Shown here: one piece after another, positions 22,290 through 32,016 of the stretch
Numbering within the stretch: position 1 is the stretch's first letter
How the letters are laid out: each line of letters begins with the position of its first letter
Virus record (IMG/VR): IMGVR_UViG_3300008263_000034
Location: 1-58,991 of that record
Source: a virus
DNA length: 58,991 nt
Direction: 5' to 3' (one strand)
Program-made: the position numbers and the translations under genes
Notes under the pieces: model-generated
What the model saw: only the letters and a program-made list of their open reading frames with translations
Databases searched by the model: none
Told to the model about the DNA's origin: nothing

Positions 22290-23245
22290 GTAACGGGGTT
22301 TTCACACGGATGAAGAGATTCACTTTCGTTGAGAAGACCTTGGCGGAAGTAGGCGATGGCACAGCTTATCCATTGAAGGCTACTGCGGATCAAGTTGCTG
22401 AAGTTTTTTATAGGGTTAAAGATGCTTGGTTTACTTCTGGAGAAGTTGACCTTGGAACCACAGGTAAAATTTCAGTATACGGGACACTAGCAGTTGGTGA
22501 CCCCTTTGTTTTTGGGGGCGGAGGTGACTATCGAGAAAGAGCTTATGGTGTTCAAAAAGACTTTGATTGGGCAAACGAAGATTATTATTTCCAAGATGCC
22601 TATACTTCAGGAATCCCAGACTTTGCTTACGCTTACGATATAGATACGAAGGAAAGAGCATTGTTTCAACCGGATGACGGAGATGTCAGCATTAACTATG
22701 CACAAGCTCCAACCTCTTTATTCATCCAGCCAGATGTCGAGTTTGATGCAAATGTAACTAACTATCCAGAAATTACATTTCGATGTGGATTCAGTCATCT
22801 CCATAACTGTGATTCTCTGCCGACCGCATCTTATGGTATTTACGCATATCCAGAGGGATCAAGTCCTACCGATGCGACAGAAACAAAATCATCAGTTGTT
22901 TTCTCTGGTCAAGTTGCATGGGTTGATGTTAATGGTTCTGGAAATCCTATTGACCCCCTTAACGAGCTTTATATAGGCGTTAGGTTCTCAGCATTGACTT
23001 TCTATGGATCATCCGCACCCCCGCTATGGATTGGAACAGATGACGACTATTATACAGACCCTTTGTATTGCGATTTCGTAATCGAGTTAGCCAGTTCAAC
23101 ATTGCGATGTCCGATGTATTGTGATATTATTGGGGGGTTCACTAGCTCGTCAGATTTTGTAATGACTGCCAAAGAGTGGTGGCCATACGCTAAAGACTCC
23201 CCCGCCGTCCCTGTCTGGGACACGGATACGGGGTTAAAGCTCTAG
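22286..23245 (+). CDS. Probable tail or fibre protein
   Basis: A 319-aa protein, translationally coupled to the gene before it. It is rich in Asp, Tyr and Trp, with many beta strands (YFQDAYTSGIPDFAYAYDIDTKE, PLWIGTDDDYYTDPLYCDF). Clustered DDDYY and Asp-rich turns could bind metal. Its lower GC compared with the surrounding genes suggests exchange between phages, common for host-range proteins. Exact function unknown. Confidence 0.5.
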   Translation: MSNGVFTRMKRFTFVEKTLAEVGDGTAYPLKATADQVAEVFYRVKDAWFTSGEVDLGTTGKISVYGTLAVGDPFVFGGGGDYRERAYGVQKDFDWANEDYYFQDAYTSGIPDFAYAYDIDTKERALFQPDDGDVSINYAQAPTSLFIQPDVEFDANVTNYPEITFRCGFSHLHNCDSLPTASYGIYAYPEGSSPTDATETKSSVVFSGQVAWVDVNGSGNPIDPLNELYIGVRFSALTFYGSSAPPLWIGTDDDYYTDPLYCDFVIELASSTLRCPMYCDIIGGFTSSSDFVMTAKEWWPYAKDSPAVPVWDTDTGLKL

Positions 23246-23321
23246 CCCAACCCTAAACCTTTACTCTTGACCCTTAGTTTCTTTGCATATACATTTTGAC
23301 TTGTAAAATCCTAAAGAAGTA

Positions 23322-24266
23322 ATGCCAGCCATCACCGTCAATCAGCTTGTTCCCCTGCTCGGTAGTTACATCGAGCCGAGTGGTAACTTCAAATCGAGCC
23401 TGAGTCAGGTATTGTCTCGTATTTACAATATGGGTACGTATCGTGACTTGACCATCCAGTATAGTTTACCAGTAGTTGACAACTGCATTACCCTGCCGGA
23501 CGAAGCTGACGCCGTCCTGCATACGATCGTTGATAACCAACCAGTTCCCGTTCGGTCTTTATGGCACGACTTTAAGTCCGTCGGCATGAACACTGGTACG
23601 ACTGACTTGTCGTTTGGTCTGATTGATGCGGGGTATCACCCCATCAAGCGGCTTATCGAAACTGCAACAAACACTTTACATATCGTGCCGTCTGACCACT
23701 CACCGACACGCAGCAATTTTAGTACAACCGACGGCGGATCTATCTCCATTACAGCGACTGACGGAGATAAAATCTACACGTCCACAACCGACTCTGTCTC
23801 AGACAGTGACGTCCCCCTTACGTTCTCACAGCCGATTAGTTCAGTAATAAGTATTCAGTTTGATCTTCTAGCTGACTTATACGACATTCGGATAACTGCT
23901 GCTGATGCGGATACCACCATCGCCACAGTCGGACCAAACTCTGGCGTTACTCGCTATCGAAGATTCCGCCTTAATAACGCTACTGACGGACAGACCGTCG
24001 TGCATGTTCTTTGCAAACGCGCCTTCCAACCCCTCCGCACTGACAACGACATCGTGTATGTAAGCAACGTTGGGGCTTTGAAACAGGGGTTACTAGGTCG
24101 CCTAATGGAAGACAACGCTGACATCGAGCGTGCTGAATATCACTGGAACAAGTGCATGCAACTCATGGAAGAGGAAGCTGCTTCAGCGCGTGGTGCTGCT
24201 GTTCCGAGATTGAACGTCGATCCTTACGGGACAGGCAACCTTAACCGAATCATACAACTGTACTAA
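23322..24266 (+). CDS. Possible head-tail adaptor / tail tubular protein
   Basis: A 314-aa protein. Its first half (SLSQVLSRIYNMGTYRDLTIQYSLPVVDNCITLPDEADAVLHTIVDNQPVPVRSLWHDF) has the helix-strand pattern of small podovirus tail-tube or adaptor proteins that join the portal. The end (KQGLLGRLMEDNADIERAEYHWNKCMQLMEEEA) is the helical segment typical of such proteins. The family match is from general appearance only. Its stop overlaps the next start (TAATG). Confidence 0.5.
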   Translation: MPAITVNQLVPLLGSYIEPSGNFKSSLSQVLSRIYNMGTYRDLTIQYSLPVVDNCITLPDEADAVLHTIVDNQPVPVRSLWHDFKSVGMNTGTTDLSFGLIDAGYHPIKRLIETATNTLHIVPSDHSPTRSNFSTTDGGSISITATDGDKIYTSTTDSVSDSDVPLTFSQPISSVISIQFDLLADLYDIRITAADADTTIATVGPNSGVTRYRRFRLNNATDGQTVVHVLCKRAFQPLRTDNDIVYVSNVGALKQGLLGRLMEDNADIERAEYHWNKCMQLMEEEAASARGAAVPRLNVDPYGTGNLNRIIQLY

Positions 24267-24790
24267 TGCTAGTTACTAAACCATCCGGCGAAGACCGGAA
24301 ACAGGCACGTGCCGAGGCGAAAGCAATGGGCGTGCTAAGAGGGTCTATCTCACGCGGACGCGGTAACGAGATTGGAATGATGGGTGAGATACTTACCCAC
24401 CGTGAGATCGGAGGTGCTCGTGTCGGCGACGTCAATTTTGCCTACGACATTGTCTTAGAAAACGGTATCACGGTTGATGTGAAGACCACAAAGGCGTCGA
24501 GTGTGCCAGAACCCCATTATGTCGCTCGCGTGTATGGTAGCGAGGCCAGTAAGGAAAAGCTCAGTAGCAAATGTAATGTCTACTATTTCGTTAGGTGTAA
24601 CCAGCAGATGACTCTAGCCACACTTGTGGGTTGGTTGCCAGCAGAACAGTTTATAGAGAAAGCCTTGTTCCTTCCAAAAGGGAACGTGGACCCTAACGAC
24701 GGTAAGCTGTCGTTCTCTGACGAGTTTGTCTTACCTATATCAGAGCTTAACCCGCCCTCCGTGAAGATCACAAAAGGGCGGGTCCGATAG
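24266..24790 (+). CDS. PD-(D/E)XK nuclease-like protein
   Basis: A 174-aa protein with the core of the restriction-endonuclease fold: GNEIGMMGEIL (Glu41), AYD at 59-61 and VDVKTT (Asp71 and Lys73), spaced as in phage single-domain nucleases. It could trim DNA, help packaging or degrade host DNA. It is the last gene of the rightward virion block and converges with the primase-helicase gene 6 bases away. Assignment from motifs is good; the biological role is unknown. Confidence 0.7.
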   Translation: MLVTKPSGEDRKQARAEAKAMGVLRGSISRGRGNEIGMMGEILTHREIGGARVGDVNFAYDIVLENGITVDVKTTKASSVPEPHYVARVYGSEASKEKLSSKCNVYYFVRCNQQMTLATLVGWLPAEQFIEKALFLPKGNVDPNDGKLSFSDEFVLPISELNPPSVKITKGRVR

Positions 24791-24796
24791 TCTGAT

Positions 24797-26953
24797 TTAG
24801 AAATCGCCGCCTTGGTCGATGTCGAAAGCCTCTGAGAGGTCGATCTCCCAGATCTTACCGCCACCTTGACCCTTGCTGCGAACGGGTCTAATGCCTTTGT
24901 TGTGTTGGCTAACTTCTTCGAGTACTGTCATGCCTCGACGCACGAACTCAAGGTTGCCGCTATTGCCTACGGATCTACCACCGTTACATTCGTGCAGCAC
25001 GACGGTGAACTCAGTAAGAGTGCCACGCCACTTGGTCAGGGCTACTGTTTCGCGAACCTTCTTAGCGAAGAACTCAACCATTTCAGCGATTGCTGAACGT
25101 GAACTATTATCGTAGGCCGCCGCTTCGATGAACGAGTCGATGTAGGTTTTGACACCGAAACGGCTGGAGTCTTTGACTTCGATCGGTGGTTGCCAGTCGT
25201 AGAGCCATCTAAGGAAGAACGGTAGCTCCGCGTTAATGGTGCTCTCGACAAACTCATTCGAGCCGAACTTAACCTTGTGCCCGCTATTGATTCGGAGCGC
25301 AATGATCTTGTCTCGGTTGCTACTGTCCAAAGATGGCAACGCTGCGAGTGAGTTGGCGTCGAGGTTAAGCGACATCATAACTCGACCCGACCACGGAAGT
25401 GGGATGGCGTCGGCGTACTTAGCATGATACTCCAACCTTGGGTTTGCTACACAACGTTTGGTGAGCTCAACGAATTTACGCTGGTCTGCATAGGTAGCTG
25501 CCGCCGTCTGGTCGTCCACAACCCACGCCGCCGACCCGCAGAGATCGCGGTTGAAGCTAGTCTTGCCGGACAGATAATCCGAAGCGTCACTAAACCCACC
25601 GACTGCTGTGCCTATGATCTTGTTCGTAAGTAGCGTCTTTCCGTGTCCGGCTGGCCCTAGTAAGATCATCAGTTGCCCTTGATCCAACCGATATTCCAGT
25701 ACGGCTTTATACAGGCGCTGAAACCAAGCGAGGAAGTAGGGTAGTGTCTCATGTCCCTCAGCACTCTTCGCGAAGAAGGGAGTAATGAACGCCTCAATCC
25801 ACGGCCAATTAGCTGGGTCACCATTATCAGCAAAGGGTACGGCGGTAGTGCGGCAGTTGTTCAGTATCTTCCTACCGTAATAGCCTACTACACGTTCTTT
25901 CGAGAAGACGACCGGAGCAACTTCTTCGACTCGACAATCATTGGAGATCGTGAGCACTGCCTGCTCCACTTCGGAGATGGTCTGATTCTTCTTTAGCTTA
26001 GGGCAAAAACCAGCCTTGCGTAACTCTAGCACAAGTTGCTCTTTGGGAATTATGACAGGTCCTCCGTTAAGGAGCTTATAGTATGCCTTGCCGTTGAACC
26101 AATACTGGTCGAGAAGAGTGGATAGTTTTTTCTCTTCGTGCTTCGATACAAACTGTTTACTCAATATCGAAGCCCACGATTTAAAGCCCGTACCAGCGCG
26201 GTCAGAATAGCAGATCACTCCGTCTTCCCGAACCTGACATCCGTCACGGTCGATGCCGTCGTCAATCCAGAACAATGGACCACGAGCGCCGACAACGAAA
26301 TCACCCTTCCAGCGGTTTGGAAAACGGCGAGCTACTTCGGCAGCAACCTCGTCAAGTGGGATGCTCGTATCCTCGGTGCGTATAGCAGTGTCGTTTGCTG
26401 CTTTCAGGAGTATGGTTCTGACGAAGGATATTGGTATGGGGTCACCAATCCTAGTCCAGTCCTCACCCAACTCAAAGTATTGAGACGGCTTCAGGCTGGT
26501 TTTATCAAAGCCCGCAAGCAGCATCGAAGCCTTAAGCCCGTCGGATAGGCGTTTCATGAATGACTCAGCAAGAGCGGAAGCTATAGGTAAGACACCATCA
26601 AATTCCCAGATCAGTCGAATGTAACCCGATTGAGTTCGCGTCCGCCACGTTGGCATGTGGCCGCCGTCGCATCTGATCTTGAGTATGTTGTCGATGTTCG
26701 GCCAATCAACCGGAGCGTCAAAGTCTGCTACAAAACCGTGCAGTTTGTTGATGGGGTTGTCGTCACTGATTCGTCCGTTTGGGCTGTCCCCCTCTGCCAT
26801 TGAATAGAAGCAGTGATTGGTGTTAGCGTCGGCGCACCATGCTCGGTACTCTGCTTTCGTTGAGAACGATGGCTTAGGGAACGATAGGGTTGATGGGTCT
26901 TCAACTGGAGTTATAGTGGAAGCTCGATGATTTTTAAGGTATCTGTATTTCAT
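24797..26953 (-). CDS. Primase-helicase (primase-polymerase-like N terminus, SF3-type helicase)
   Basis: A 718-aa replication protein. Residues 40-125 resemble an archaeo-eukaryotic type primase: HGFVADFDA (72-80) supplies the paired acidic residues and TRTQSGYIRLIWEFDG (105-120) fits the later strand. Residues about 385-570 are a P-loop helicase: GPAGHGKT Walker A at 433-440, a Walker-B-like WVVDDQTAA, then RVMMSLN and SSNRDKIIALRI, as in D5/phage SF3 helicases. The C terminus looks like a DNA-binding winged domain. It would prime and unwind DNA for the polymerase encoded next to it. It is the last gene of the leftward replication operon. Confidence 0.8.
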   Translation of the reverse strand: MKYRYLKNHRASTITPVEDPSTLSFPKPSFSTKAEYRAWCADANTNHCFYSMAEGDSPNGRISDDNPINKLHGFVADFDAPVDWPNIDNILKIRCDGGHMPTWRTRTQSGYIRLIWEFDGVLPIASALAESFMKRLSDGLKASMLLAGFDKTSLKPSQYFELGEDWTRIGDPIPISFVRTILLKAANDTAIRTEDTSIPLDEVAAEVARRFPNRWKGDFVVGARGPLFWIDDGIDRDGCQVREDGVICYSDRAGTGFKSWASILSKQFVSKHEEKKLSTLLDQYWFNGKAYYKLLNGGPVIIPKEQLVLELRKAGFCPKLKKNQTISEVEQAVLTISNDCRVEEVAPVVFSKERVVGYYGRKILNNCRTTAVPFADNGDPANWPWIEAFITPFFAKSAEGHETLPYFLAWFQRLYKAVLEYRLDQGQLMILLGPAGHGKTLLTNKIIGTAVGGFSDASDYLSGKTSFNRDLCGSAAWVVDDQTAAATYADQRKFVELTKRCVANPRLEYHAKYADAIPLPWSGRVMMSLNLDANSLAALPSLDSSNRDKIIALRINSGHKVKFGSNEFVESTINAELPFFLRWLYDWQPPIEVKDSSRFGVKTYIDSFIEAAAYDNSSRSAIAEMVEFFAKKVRETVALTKWRGTLTEFTVVLHECNGGRSVGNSGNLEFVRRGMTVLEEVSQHNKGIRPVRSKGQGGGKIWEIDLSEAFDIDQGGDF

Positions 26954-26965
26954 ATAGGTGTTGTA

Positions 26966-28024
26966 TTATTTGGAGTAGAGGTCGCATATGTGCCCTTCAG
27001 CGGCAACTGGAATGTCGGGAATCCATGTCGGTGGGGTGTGCATGATTTCAAGGATCTTTGCAAGAGCTTCTTCGGCTTGCGCTTCCGGAACTTCACAAAC
27101 TATTTCGTCGTGGACGTGGAGGATGACGGGAAATCCCGCCGCATCCACTCGCAGCATCATGTCTGAGAAGATGTCTCGCGCCAATCCCTGTGACATGTTT
27201 TCGGTAAGAATACCACCCCACAACTGGAAGTCGCGGAGTTGGCCGTTGCGGACGATCTTGCCGATGTAGCGGAATCGGGTCACCGAACCAGCCTCTTTCA
27301 TCCGCTTGATCTTTCCGTAGCGCAAGGCACGATTAGATGGCAGTTCCAGTTGGAATGGCTCACCGACAGCACAGGCAGTTGCCATGTTCTGGTCTAGCGA
27401 GCGCCAGAGTTTTGGCACTGTAGGCATACGCTCGCGGTATAGCTTAACTGCTTTCTCTGCTTCTTCGAGCGCCATGCCACTGAACGTAGAGAACTTGGCG
27501 GCGCCCATCCCGTACGAACAACCCAACGCGATCGATTTCACTTTGTGCCGTAGTTGCTTATCGTACTCCTTGAGCGGTCCGTTAGCCGGATCATGTAGAC
27601 CCAAGAGTACACCGAACGCATGGTAGATGTCGTCGGACTCACGGATCAGATCGAGTGCTTTACGGTCCTCGGCGAGCCAGCACAAGGTACGAACTTCAAT
27701 CTGCGACAAGTCGGCAACAATCAGCTTGTATCCGTCCTTCGGCCTAATCATGTGGCGGAAGTTAACGCCGAACATCCCCTCTCTTGGGAGGTTCTGGAGA
27801 TTGAGATTACCACCACTACCGCTGAAACGTGCCGTTGGGTTAGCACCACAGTACATTAAGCCGCCGTAGTATCTACCGTCAGGCATTGTCCCGCCATCAA
27901 ATGCCTCCAGCTTACGGAGGAAGGTATTGATGCGTCGGTAGTTTTGCACGGCACGCGCCCAAGGGCACGCGTCTTGGAATGCGGCAAACCATTTGTCTGC
28001 TTCCTCATTACCAGCGGCTGTCAA
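26966..28024 (-). pseudogene. DNA polymerase I (family A), polymerase domain, out of frame with its exonuclease part
   Basis: About 350 residues of polymerase palm and fingers. Motif A is VADLSQIEVR (Asp codon near 27712), motif B is RHKVKSIALGCSYGMG and motif C is HVHDEIV (near 27105). All catalytic acids are intact. The open frame extends to 28171, but those residues are a shadow of the exonuclease gene, and no ATG starts the polymerase part; a TTG at 28024 is the best candidate. The frame is +1 relative to the exonuclease. The thumb region usual between exonuclease and palm also seems too short. It may be a split gene, a programmed shift or an assembly deletion. Confidence 0.75.
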
Positions 28025-28586
28025 TAGGAATACCTCTCTGCCCAACCTTTCGATTGAGCTCGCTGATGTCTCGCTCCGTTTGAGGCCATCTATCAGATAG
28101 CTCCTGCCACAAGCGTAAGCAGAGCTCGGAGTCCTTAATGGCATACTCGGTAACCTCTTTCTTGAAGTCATCGGTCATCAAGTTCCACTGCTTGCCTTTC
28201 ATGTTGTCGCGGGTAGTCTTGCTGATCTCCAAACCGAATACGGCTGCTGATGCGTTCTTCAAAGACCGTGGGAGGCCGAGGAACGCTGTCATGTCAGCTG
28301 TGCAATGCCACTCAGCAGGGCTGCATGGGCTAAACCACCCGACCTCAACACCGTAAAGATACAGGCTCTCGTCGAATGAAGCGTTGTGGCTTAGCAATAC
28401 ATGACCGTTCAGCATAGACCAGTCAAACTGCCTAGGACATCCGGCGTAAACAAAACCATCATCGCCTACTACTGTTACCATGTAGGCGTCGAATTGAGGG
28501 TGTGAAAAGTAACCCCTCGGTCCCAATGTTGTGATGGAACAGTCACTGTCGTAATACGACTCAAAGTCAATAGCGTAAGTTATCAT
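28008..28586 (-). CDS. DNA polymerase I 3'-5' exonuclease domain
   Basis: A 192-aa product with the three proofreading motifs of DnaQ/Pol I exonucleases: Exo I DFE at 7-9, Exo II SHNASFDE at 66-73 and Exo III YAIKD at 148-152. After LNRKVGQRGIPID, the normal link to the polymerase thumb, it stops abruptly, while the polymerase part continues in another frame. It could act as a separate proofreading subunit or be half of a broken gene. A 14-base-pair hairpin just upstream separates it from the gene before. Confidence 0.85.
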   Translation of the reverse strand: MITYAIDFESYYDSDCSITTLGPRGYFSHPQFDAYMVTVVGDDGFVYAGCPRQFDWSMLNGHVLLSHNASFDESLYLYGVEVGWFSPCSPAEWHCTADMTAFLGLPRSLKNASAAVFGLEISKTTRDNMKGKQWNLMTDDFKKEVTEYAIKDSELCLRLWQELSDRWPQTERDISELNRKVGQRGIPIDSRW

Positions 28587-28605
28587 ATGTTATGGGCATA
28601 AAGAA

Positions 28606-28644
28606 ACCGCGCACGATACACTGGTGTAGCGTATCGTGCGCGGT
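28606..28644 (-). terminator. Perfect 14-bp hairpin upstream of the polymerase gene
   Basis: ACCGCGCACGATAC pairs perfectly with GTATCGTGCGCGGT around an 11-base loop. Read leftward it is followed by TTTCTTT, as in a rho-independent terminator. It lies between two leftward genes of the replication operon and may reduce read-through into polymerase. Confidence 0.75.
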
Positions 28645-28654
28645 AAATGTGTTA

Positions 28655-28885
28655 TTACTCTAGCTCCAGATCCAGCTCAAGCTGCTGCGGGAGGCGTCGA
28701 ATACGATCCATCTCGTTATCAAGAGCATTTGCCACCAAATTCAAAGACATCTTCTGAACCGTGAGCTCAGTGATCTGATCGTTGAGTTTGGTGATGTTAT
28801 CGTCGATTTCGGTAACTACGCTGCGGATGGAGTCGAGCTCGCGCTTTAGGAGTACAAGCGGGTTATCAATTATAGCTGTGCTCAT
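28655..28885 (-). CDS. Small coiled-coil protein
   Basis: A 76-aa acidic protein that is almost one continuous coiled coil (LLKRELDSIRSVVTEIDDN, KLNDQITELTVQKMSLNLV). It starts in an ATGA overlap with the upstream gene. It may be an oligomerising partner of the adjacent recombination proteins. Function unknown. Confidence 0.6.
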   Translation of the reverse strand: MSTAIIDNPLVLLKRELDSIRSVVTEIDDNITKLNDQITELTVQKMSLNLVANALDNEMDRIRRLPQQLELDLELE

Positions 28886-29508
28886 TGGTCGCCCCCTTTT
28901 GTAAGGCGTGCGGCAAACTCAGCTACCTCAGTTGATACGCTATCTTTAGTAGCAGCCAGCGTTGGCACGTACCAGCTGTACTTCCCTTTGGACATCAGTT
29001 CAGTTCCGAAGTTCCAAAATCTGGAAGACACCGGAACATCAGGGTTGAACGTCGAGAAGGTAAACAGACGCTTGTATGTCATGCGGTAGGCATCCTTCTG
29101 AACGGTGATACGACCAATTTGATAATTGTTATCGCCGATTGGGTAAGGGAACATTGCGTCATCATCGCCGACTTGAGGAATAAGTAGGATGATTTCAGCA
29201 AACTCCGTTATGTCGTAGCTGCTTTCTACGGCGAGGCTTTTTGCGTCGGCTTCGTTAGACACGATCTTCGGCATGTAGTCCTCACCAAAAGGAACGTCTT
29301 CTTTCCACCGCTTGATTGCACCGATCACAACGACCGGAGTTTTTTGTTCGGCTTCGAGGAGGACGGAGTCCTTGTCAATCACAACCGAACCGATAGGTCC
29401 TTCGATTTCCGACATCTTTTGGATGACGTTAAGGCGAGGGATGTCGATGTCTTGCGCTGCAAAGGCAAGTCCGGTTGCTGTGTTTGTGCTTAGTGCTTCT
29501 GTGCTCAT
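28882..29508 (-). CDS. Probable ssDNA-associated or recombination accessory protein
   Basis: A 208-aa protein starting MSTEALSTNTATG. The ATG at 29508 avoids the overlap with the exonuclease gene created by the longer frame from 29667. It carries DIDIPRLNVIQKMSEIEGPIGS and KTPVVVIGAIKRWKEDVPFGEDYMPKI, found in uncharacterised phage proteins next to RecB-like exonucleases. Aromatic and basic strands could bind ssDNA, but no OB-fold signature is certain. The gene neighbourhood (exonuclease, SF2 helicase, polymerase) supports a recombination or replication role. Confidence 0.5.
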   Translation of the reverse strand: MSTEALSTNTATGLAFAAQDIDIPRLNVIQKMSEIEGPIGSVVIDKDSVLLEAEQKTPVVVIGAIKRWKEDVPFGEDYMPKIVSNEADAKSLAVESSYDITEFAEIILLIPQVGDDDAMFPYPIGDNNYQIGRITVQKDAYRMTYKRLFTFSTFNPDVPVSSRFWNFGTELMSKGKYSWYVPTLAATKDSVSTEVAEFAARLTKGGDQ

Positions 29509-29581
29509 ATTACTGTTTTCTGTTTCTGATTGGTTGTTGCGTTCGCTTACTAAAGGGGACATCCATAACTCCCTTTTCTCC

Positions 29582-30721
29582 TCATCGTGAGGAAAGTGTG
29601 TATCGTGTTGGTCCGACCTCGACGATGCCGAGATCAATAGCTTCGGTTTCGAAGCTGTCAACAACAAAAGATTTTTTTCCTCTAGGTGTTTTTTCGTGGA
29701 GGGCTTTTGAGAGCTGACCCATTGTCAGGTCAGCAGCCTCGATAACCTCATCGAGACCCAAGCCGTGCTTAACAGCGAGTTGGGCGAGGTAGTTTTTCTC
29801 GATCGTCTTCTTGAGAGAGCCCATTGACCGTAGCTTATGGTTCTCAAATTCATGTCCGGCTAACGCCAAGCCAGTAGTCTTGTGCTTAATGGACTGCGCC
29901 CAATTCTCGACGATCTTAGCCACAACGAACAGCCGCTCAAGAACCTCTGGGTCCTCTACATCAGACGGCCTAATGGGGCCTGTAGGTAAGAGTTCAGGAC
30001 TAACCCTCGTTGCGATCTCTACGCAGACTGCGCCTAACGCGGGGCAGCTTTCTTCGTATCGGCAGAAACGACAGTTTACCGAGGGGGTGACGTCGTCAAT
30101 TTCAATCGAGCCCGTCTCCCACTTGGGTCGTGTGATCTCTGCTTTCCTAATTATCTCAGAAATTTGGTTACGTAAGTCGCCCATTTGTTCGCGCTTAAAT
30201 AACCCGCAAAGGACACCGCCATTGAGTGGCACGATGAAGGCAAACTTAATCGTGTGTATGTGGGGGAACATCTGCAATACTGCCAACGCATATGCCTTAG
30301 ATTGCCAGTTCTTCTCAGGCTCGTCGATCTTGCTGATGCCTGTCTTGTAGTCGATCATTACGGCATCTCCTTCTGCGGTATGTACCAGCAGGTCGCATGT
30401 GCCAAAGGTCGGCGTGGCCGCATCGAGTTCAAGGTGCAGCCGAATTTCTCGTTCAATAATCTTAGGGGTGTCACCAAAGACACCGTTGAGTATTTCTTCC
30501 TCGTCCGCAAGGATGGCCTCATAGAGTTTGACTTCTTCCTCGTCGTGCAGAGCGGACGGGTCACGAACCTCCAGAGCTTCGTGGATGCGCGTTCCTTTTT
30601 CGGCTGCGCCTGACGTTCCCTCCTTGCCGTGGTATCCGGCACAGGTGGCGACATACTTGAGGGATGATGGTCCGAACTCAGCATGAGCGCGTTCGGAATG
30701 GTTTATGGTTTCTTGATTCAT
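29582..30721 (-). CDS. RecB/Cas4-like PD-(D/E)XK exonuclease with Cys cluster (DUF2800-like)
   Basis: A 379-aa nuclease. The RecB-type core is clear: GTRIHE (43-48), Asp110 in GTCDLLV, DYKTG (124-128) and the QSKAYA motif (140-145). Cys217, Cys220 and Cys226 with Cys27 at the N terminus match the four-Cys iron-sulphur pattern of Cas4/AddB-type nucleases. Phage proteins of this kind act as 5'-3' exonucleases in recombination and in degrading host DNA. The start overlaps the helicase stop by ATGA. Confidence 0.82.
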   Translation of the reverse strand: MNQETINHSERAHAEFGPSSLKYVATCAGYHGKEGTSGAAEKGTRIHEALEVRDPSALHDEEEVKLYEAILADEEEILNGVFGDTPKIIEREIRLHLELDAATPTFGTCDLLVHTAEGDAVMIDYKTGISKIDEPEKNWQSKAYALAVLQMFPHIHTIKFAFIVPLNGGVLCGLFKREQMGDLRNQISEIIRKAEITRPKWETGSIEIDDVTPSVNCRFCRYEESCPALGAVCVEIATRVSPELLPTGPIRPSDVEDPEVLERLFVVAKIVENWAQSIKHKTTGLALAGHEFENHKLRSMGSLKKTIEKNYLAQLAVKHGLGLDEVIEAADLTMGQLSKALHEKTPRGKKSFVVDSFETEAIDLGIVEVGPTRYTLSSR

Positions 30722-32016
30722 AATTCTTGTTTCGTGTGAAGTGTTTCCATAGCTTTACGCTTCGCCTCAAGTGCTGTCAATACTTTTTCTTCAATAGTTT
30801 TTGATGCGATCAGAACCCTTTGAATAGAAGGGCTTTTTGAGTTTGCTCGGTGGATGCGTCCGAGTGTTTGGATATATTCTTTCACGTTAAACGTAGGGGA
30901 GATTAGGCTCATGCGCGGGTGCCCGCCGTGTTCATCGTGGAGGGATACGCCAACCCCACCAGCGGCAATGTTGCATAGGATCACGCGTGTTTGGTTGGTT
31001 TGGAACCGTTGCACGTTATCTTCGCGAACCATAGCCGACTGACCTCCGACCACGCACGACGCATCAGGGAATGCTGCGGCTAGTGCTTTGACCGTATCTA
31101 CGAAGTTGACGAACACGGCCACGCTGTAACCTTCTTCGTTTGCGTCTTCGATCATGCTGATGATGTCGGGCACTTTTGCTGCTTCCGCAAGTTGGCGAGC
31201 GCGGAGAATCTCGACAAGGATATGGGGGCTCGCGCCACCGTCCTCCACGAACCGCTCTACGATCTCAGGTGTGACGCCGTGTTGCTTGTAAAATTTAGCG
31301 ATGTCGCTCAGACCAGAAAACGCAAGTGGCTCCGTAATAACATGATTATCTGTGAATGCGGACGGCAGATCAGATGGCGCGAGCTTAACACATTTCACGC
31401 CGTAGAGTTCTTTATTGAGTTCAGCCAGCTTTGCAAGTGGACCAGCTATCCAGTTCTTCCAGTGGTCTTGCTTACAACCGTATTGCATCATCCACGAGAA
31501 CCAACTCTTTAGTTTGCCAACAGGTTTGTTGAGTGAGTGTGCATCTAAAACAAAACCGATTGCACGCATCTCCGTCGGATCTTGGCACGCGGTAGCTGAC
31601 AGCAGTAGGTTGTACAGACCCGCTTGCTTGGCTGCGATCAGCATCTGGGCGTTCTGGCTGAAAGGTGATTTGCACTTGTGGCACTCGTCCCAAATTAACA
31701 AGGTCTCTTGGGGTAGCTGCCAACGGAAAAGTTTCTTACCTACTTTGGCTAAAAACGAATTACCTCTTTTGAGTTTCTCGTAGTTGGTTACAAAGATTGG
31801 TGTGATGCCCACCTCTTTAAGCTCGCGTTCCCATGACGGGATAACGATCTTCGGACACACGACGGCAACTGGAATGCCTAACTCTAACGCAACTCTGGAT
31901 GCGATAACTGTCTTGCCGACTCCCGTATGAGAGCCGTCAAGCGCGCCTCTATGCAGCTTGAGCGCAGCAATAAGGAAGTCAACGGATTCCCGTTGCTTGT
32001 CAAATAATGTTTTCAT
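30718..32016 (-). CDS. SF2 helicase (SNF2/DEAD-like)
   Basis: A 432-aa helicase: motif I GSHTGVGKT (28-36), motif II DECH (110-113), motif III SAT (140-142), and a second RecA domain with VAVFVNF, AAGGVGVSL and motif VI QTLGRIHRA. The signature is of SNF2-like phage helicases that remodel or unwind DNA at forks or recombination intermediates. It is coupled on both sides by 4-base overlaps, to the RNA ligase and to the exonuclease. Confidence 0.88.
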   Translation of the reverse strand: MKTLFDKQRESVDFLIAALKLHRGALDGSHTGVGKTVIASRVALELGIPVAVVCPKIVIPSWERELKEVGITPIFVTNYEKLKRGNSFLAKVGKKLFRWQLPQETLLIWDECHKCKSPFSQNAQMLIAAKQAGLYNLLLSATACQDPTEMRAIGFVLDAHSLNKPVGKLKSWFSWMMQYGCKQDHWKNWIAGPLAKLAELNKELYGVKCVKLAPSDLPSAFTDNHVITEPLAFSGLSDIAKFYKQHGVTPEIVERFVEDGGASPHILVEILRARQLAEAAKVPDIISMIEDANEEGYSVAVFVNFVDTVKALAAAFPDASCVVGGQSAMVREDNVQRFQTNQTRVILCNIAAGGVGVSLHDEHGGHPRMSLISPTFNVKEYIQTLGRIHRANSKSPSIQRVLIASKTIEEKVLTALEAKRKAMETLHTKQEL

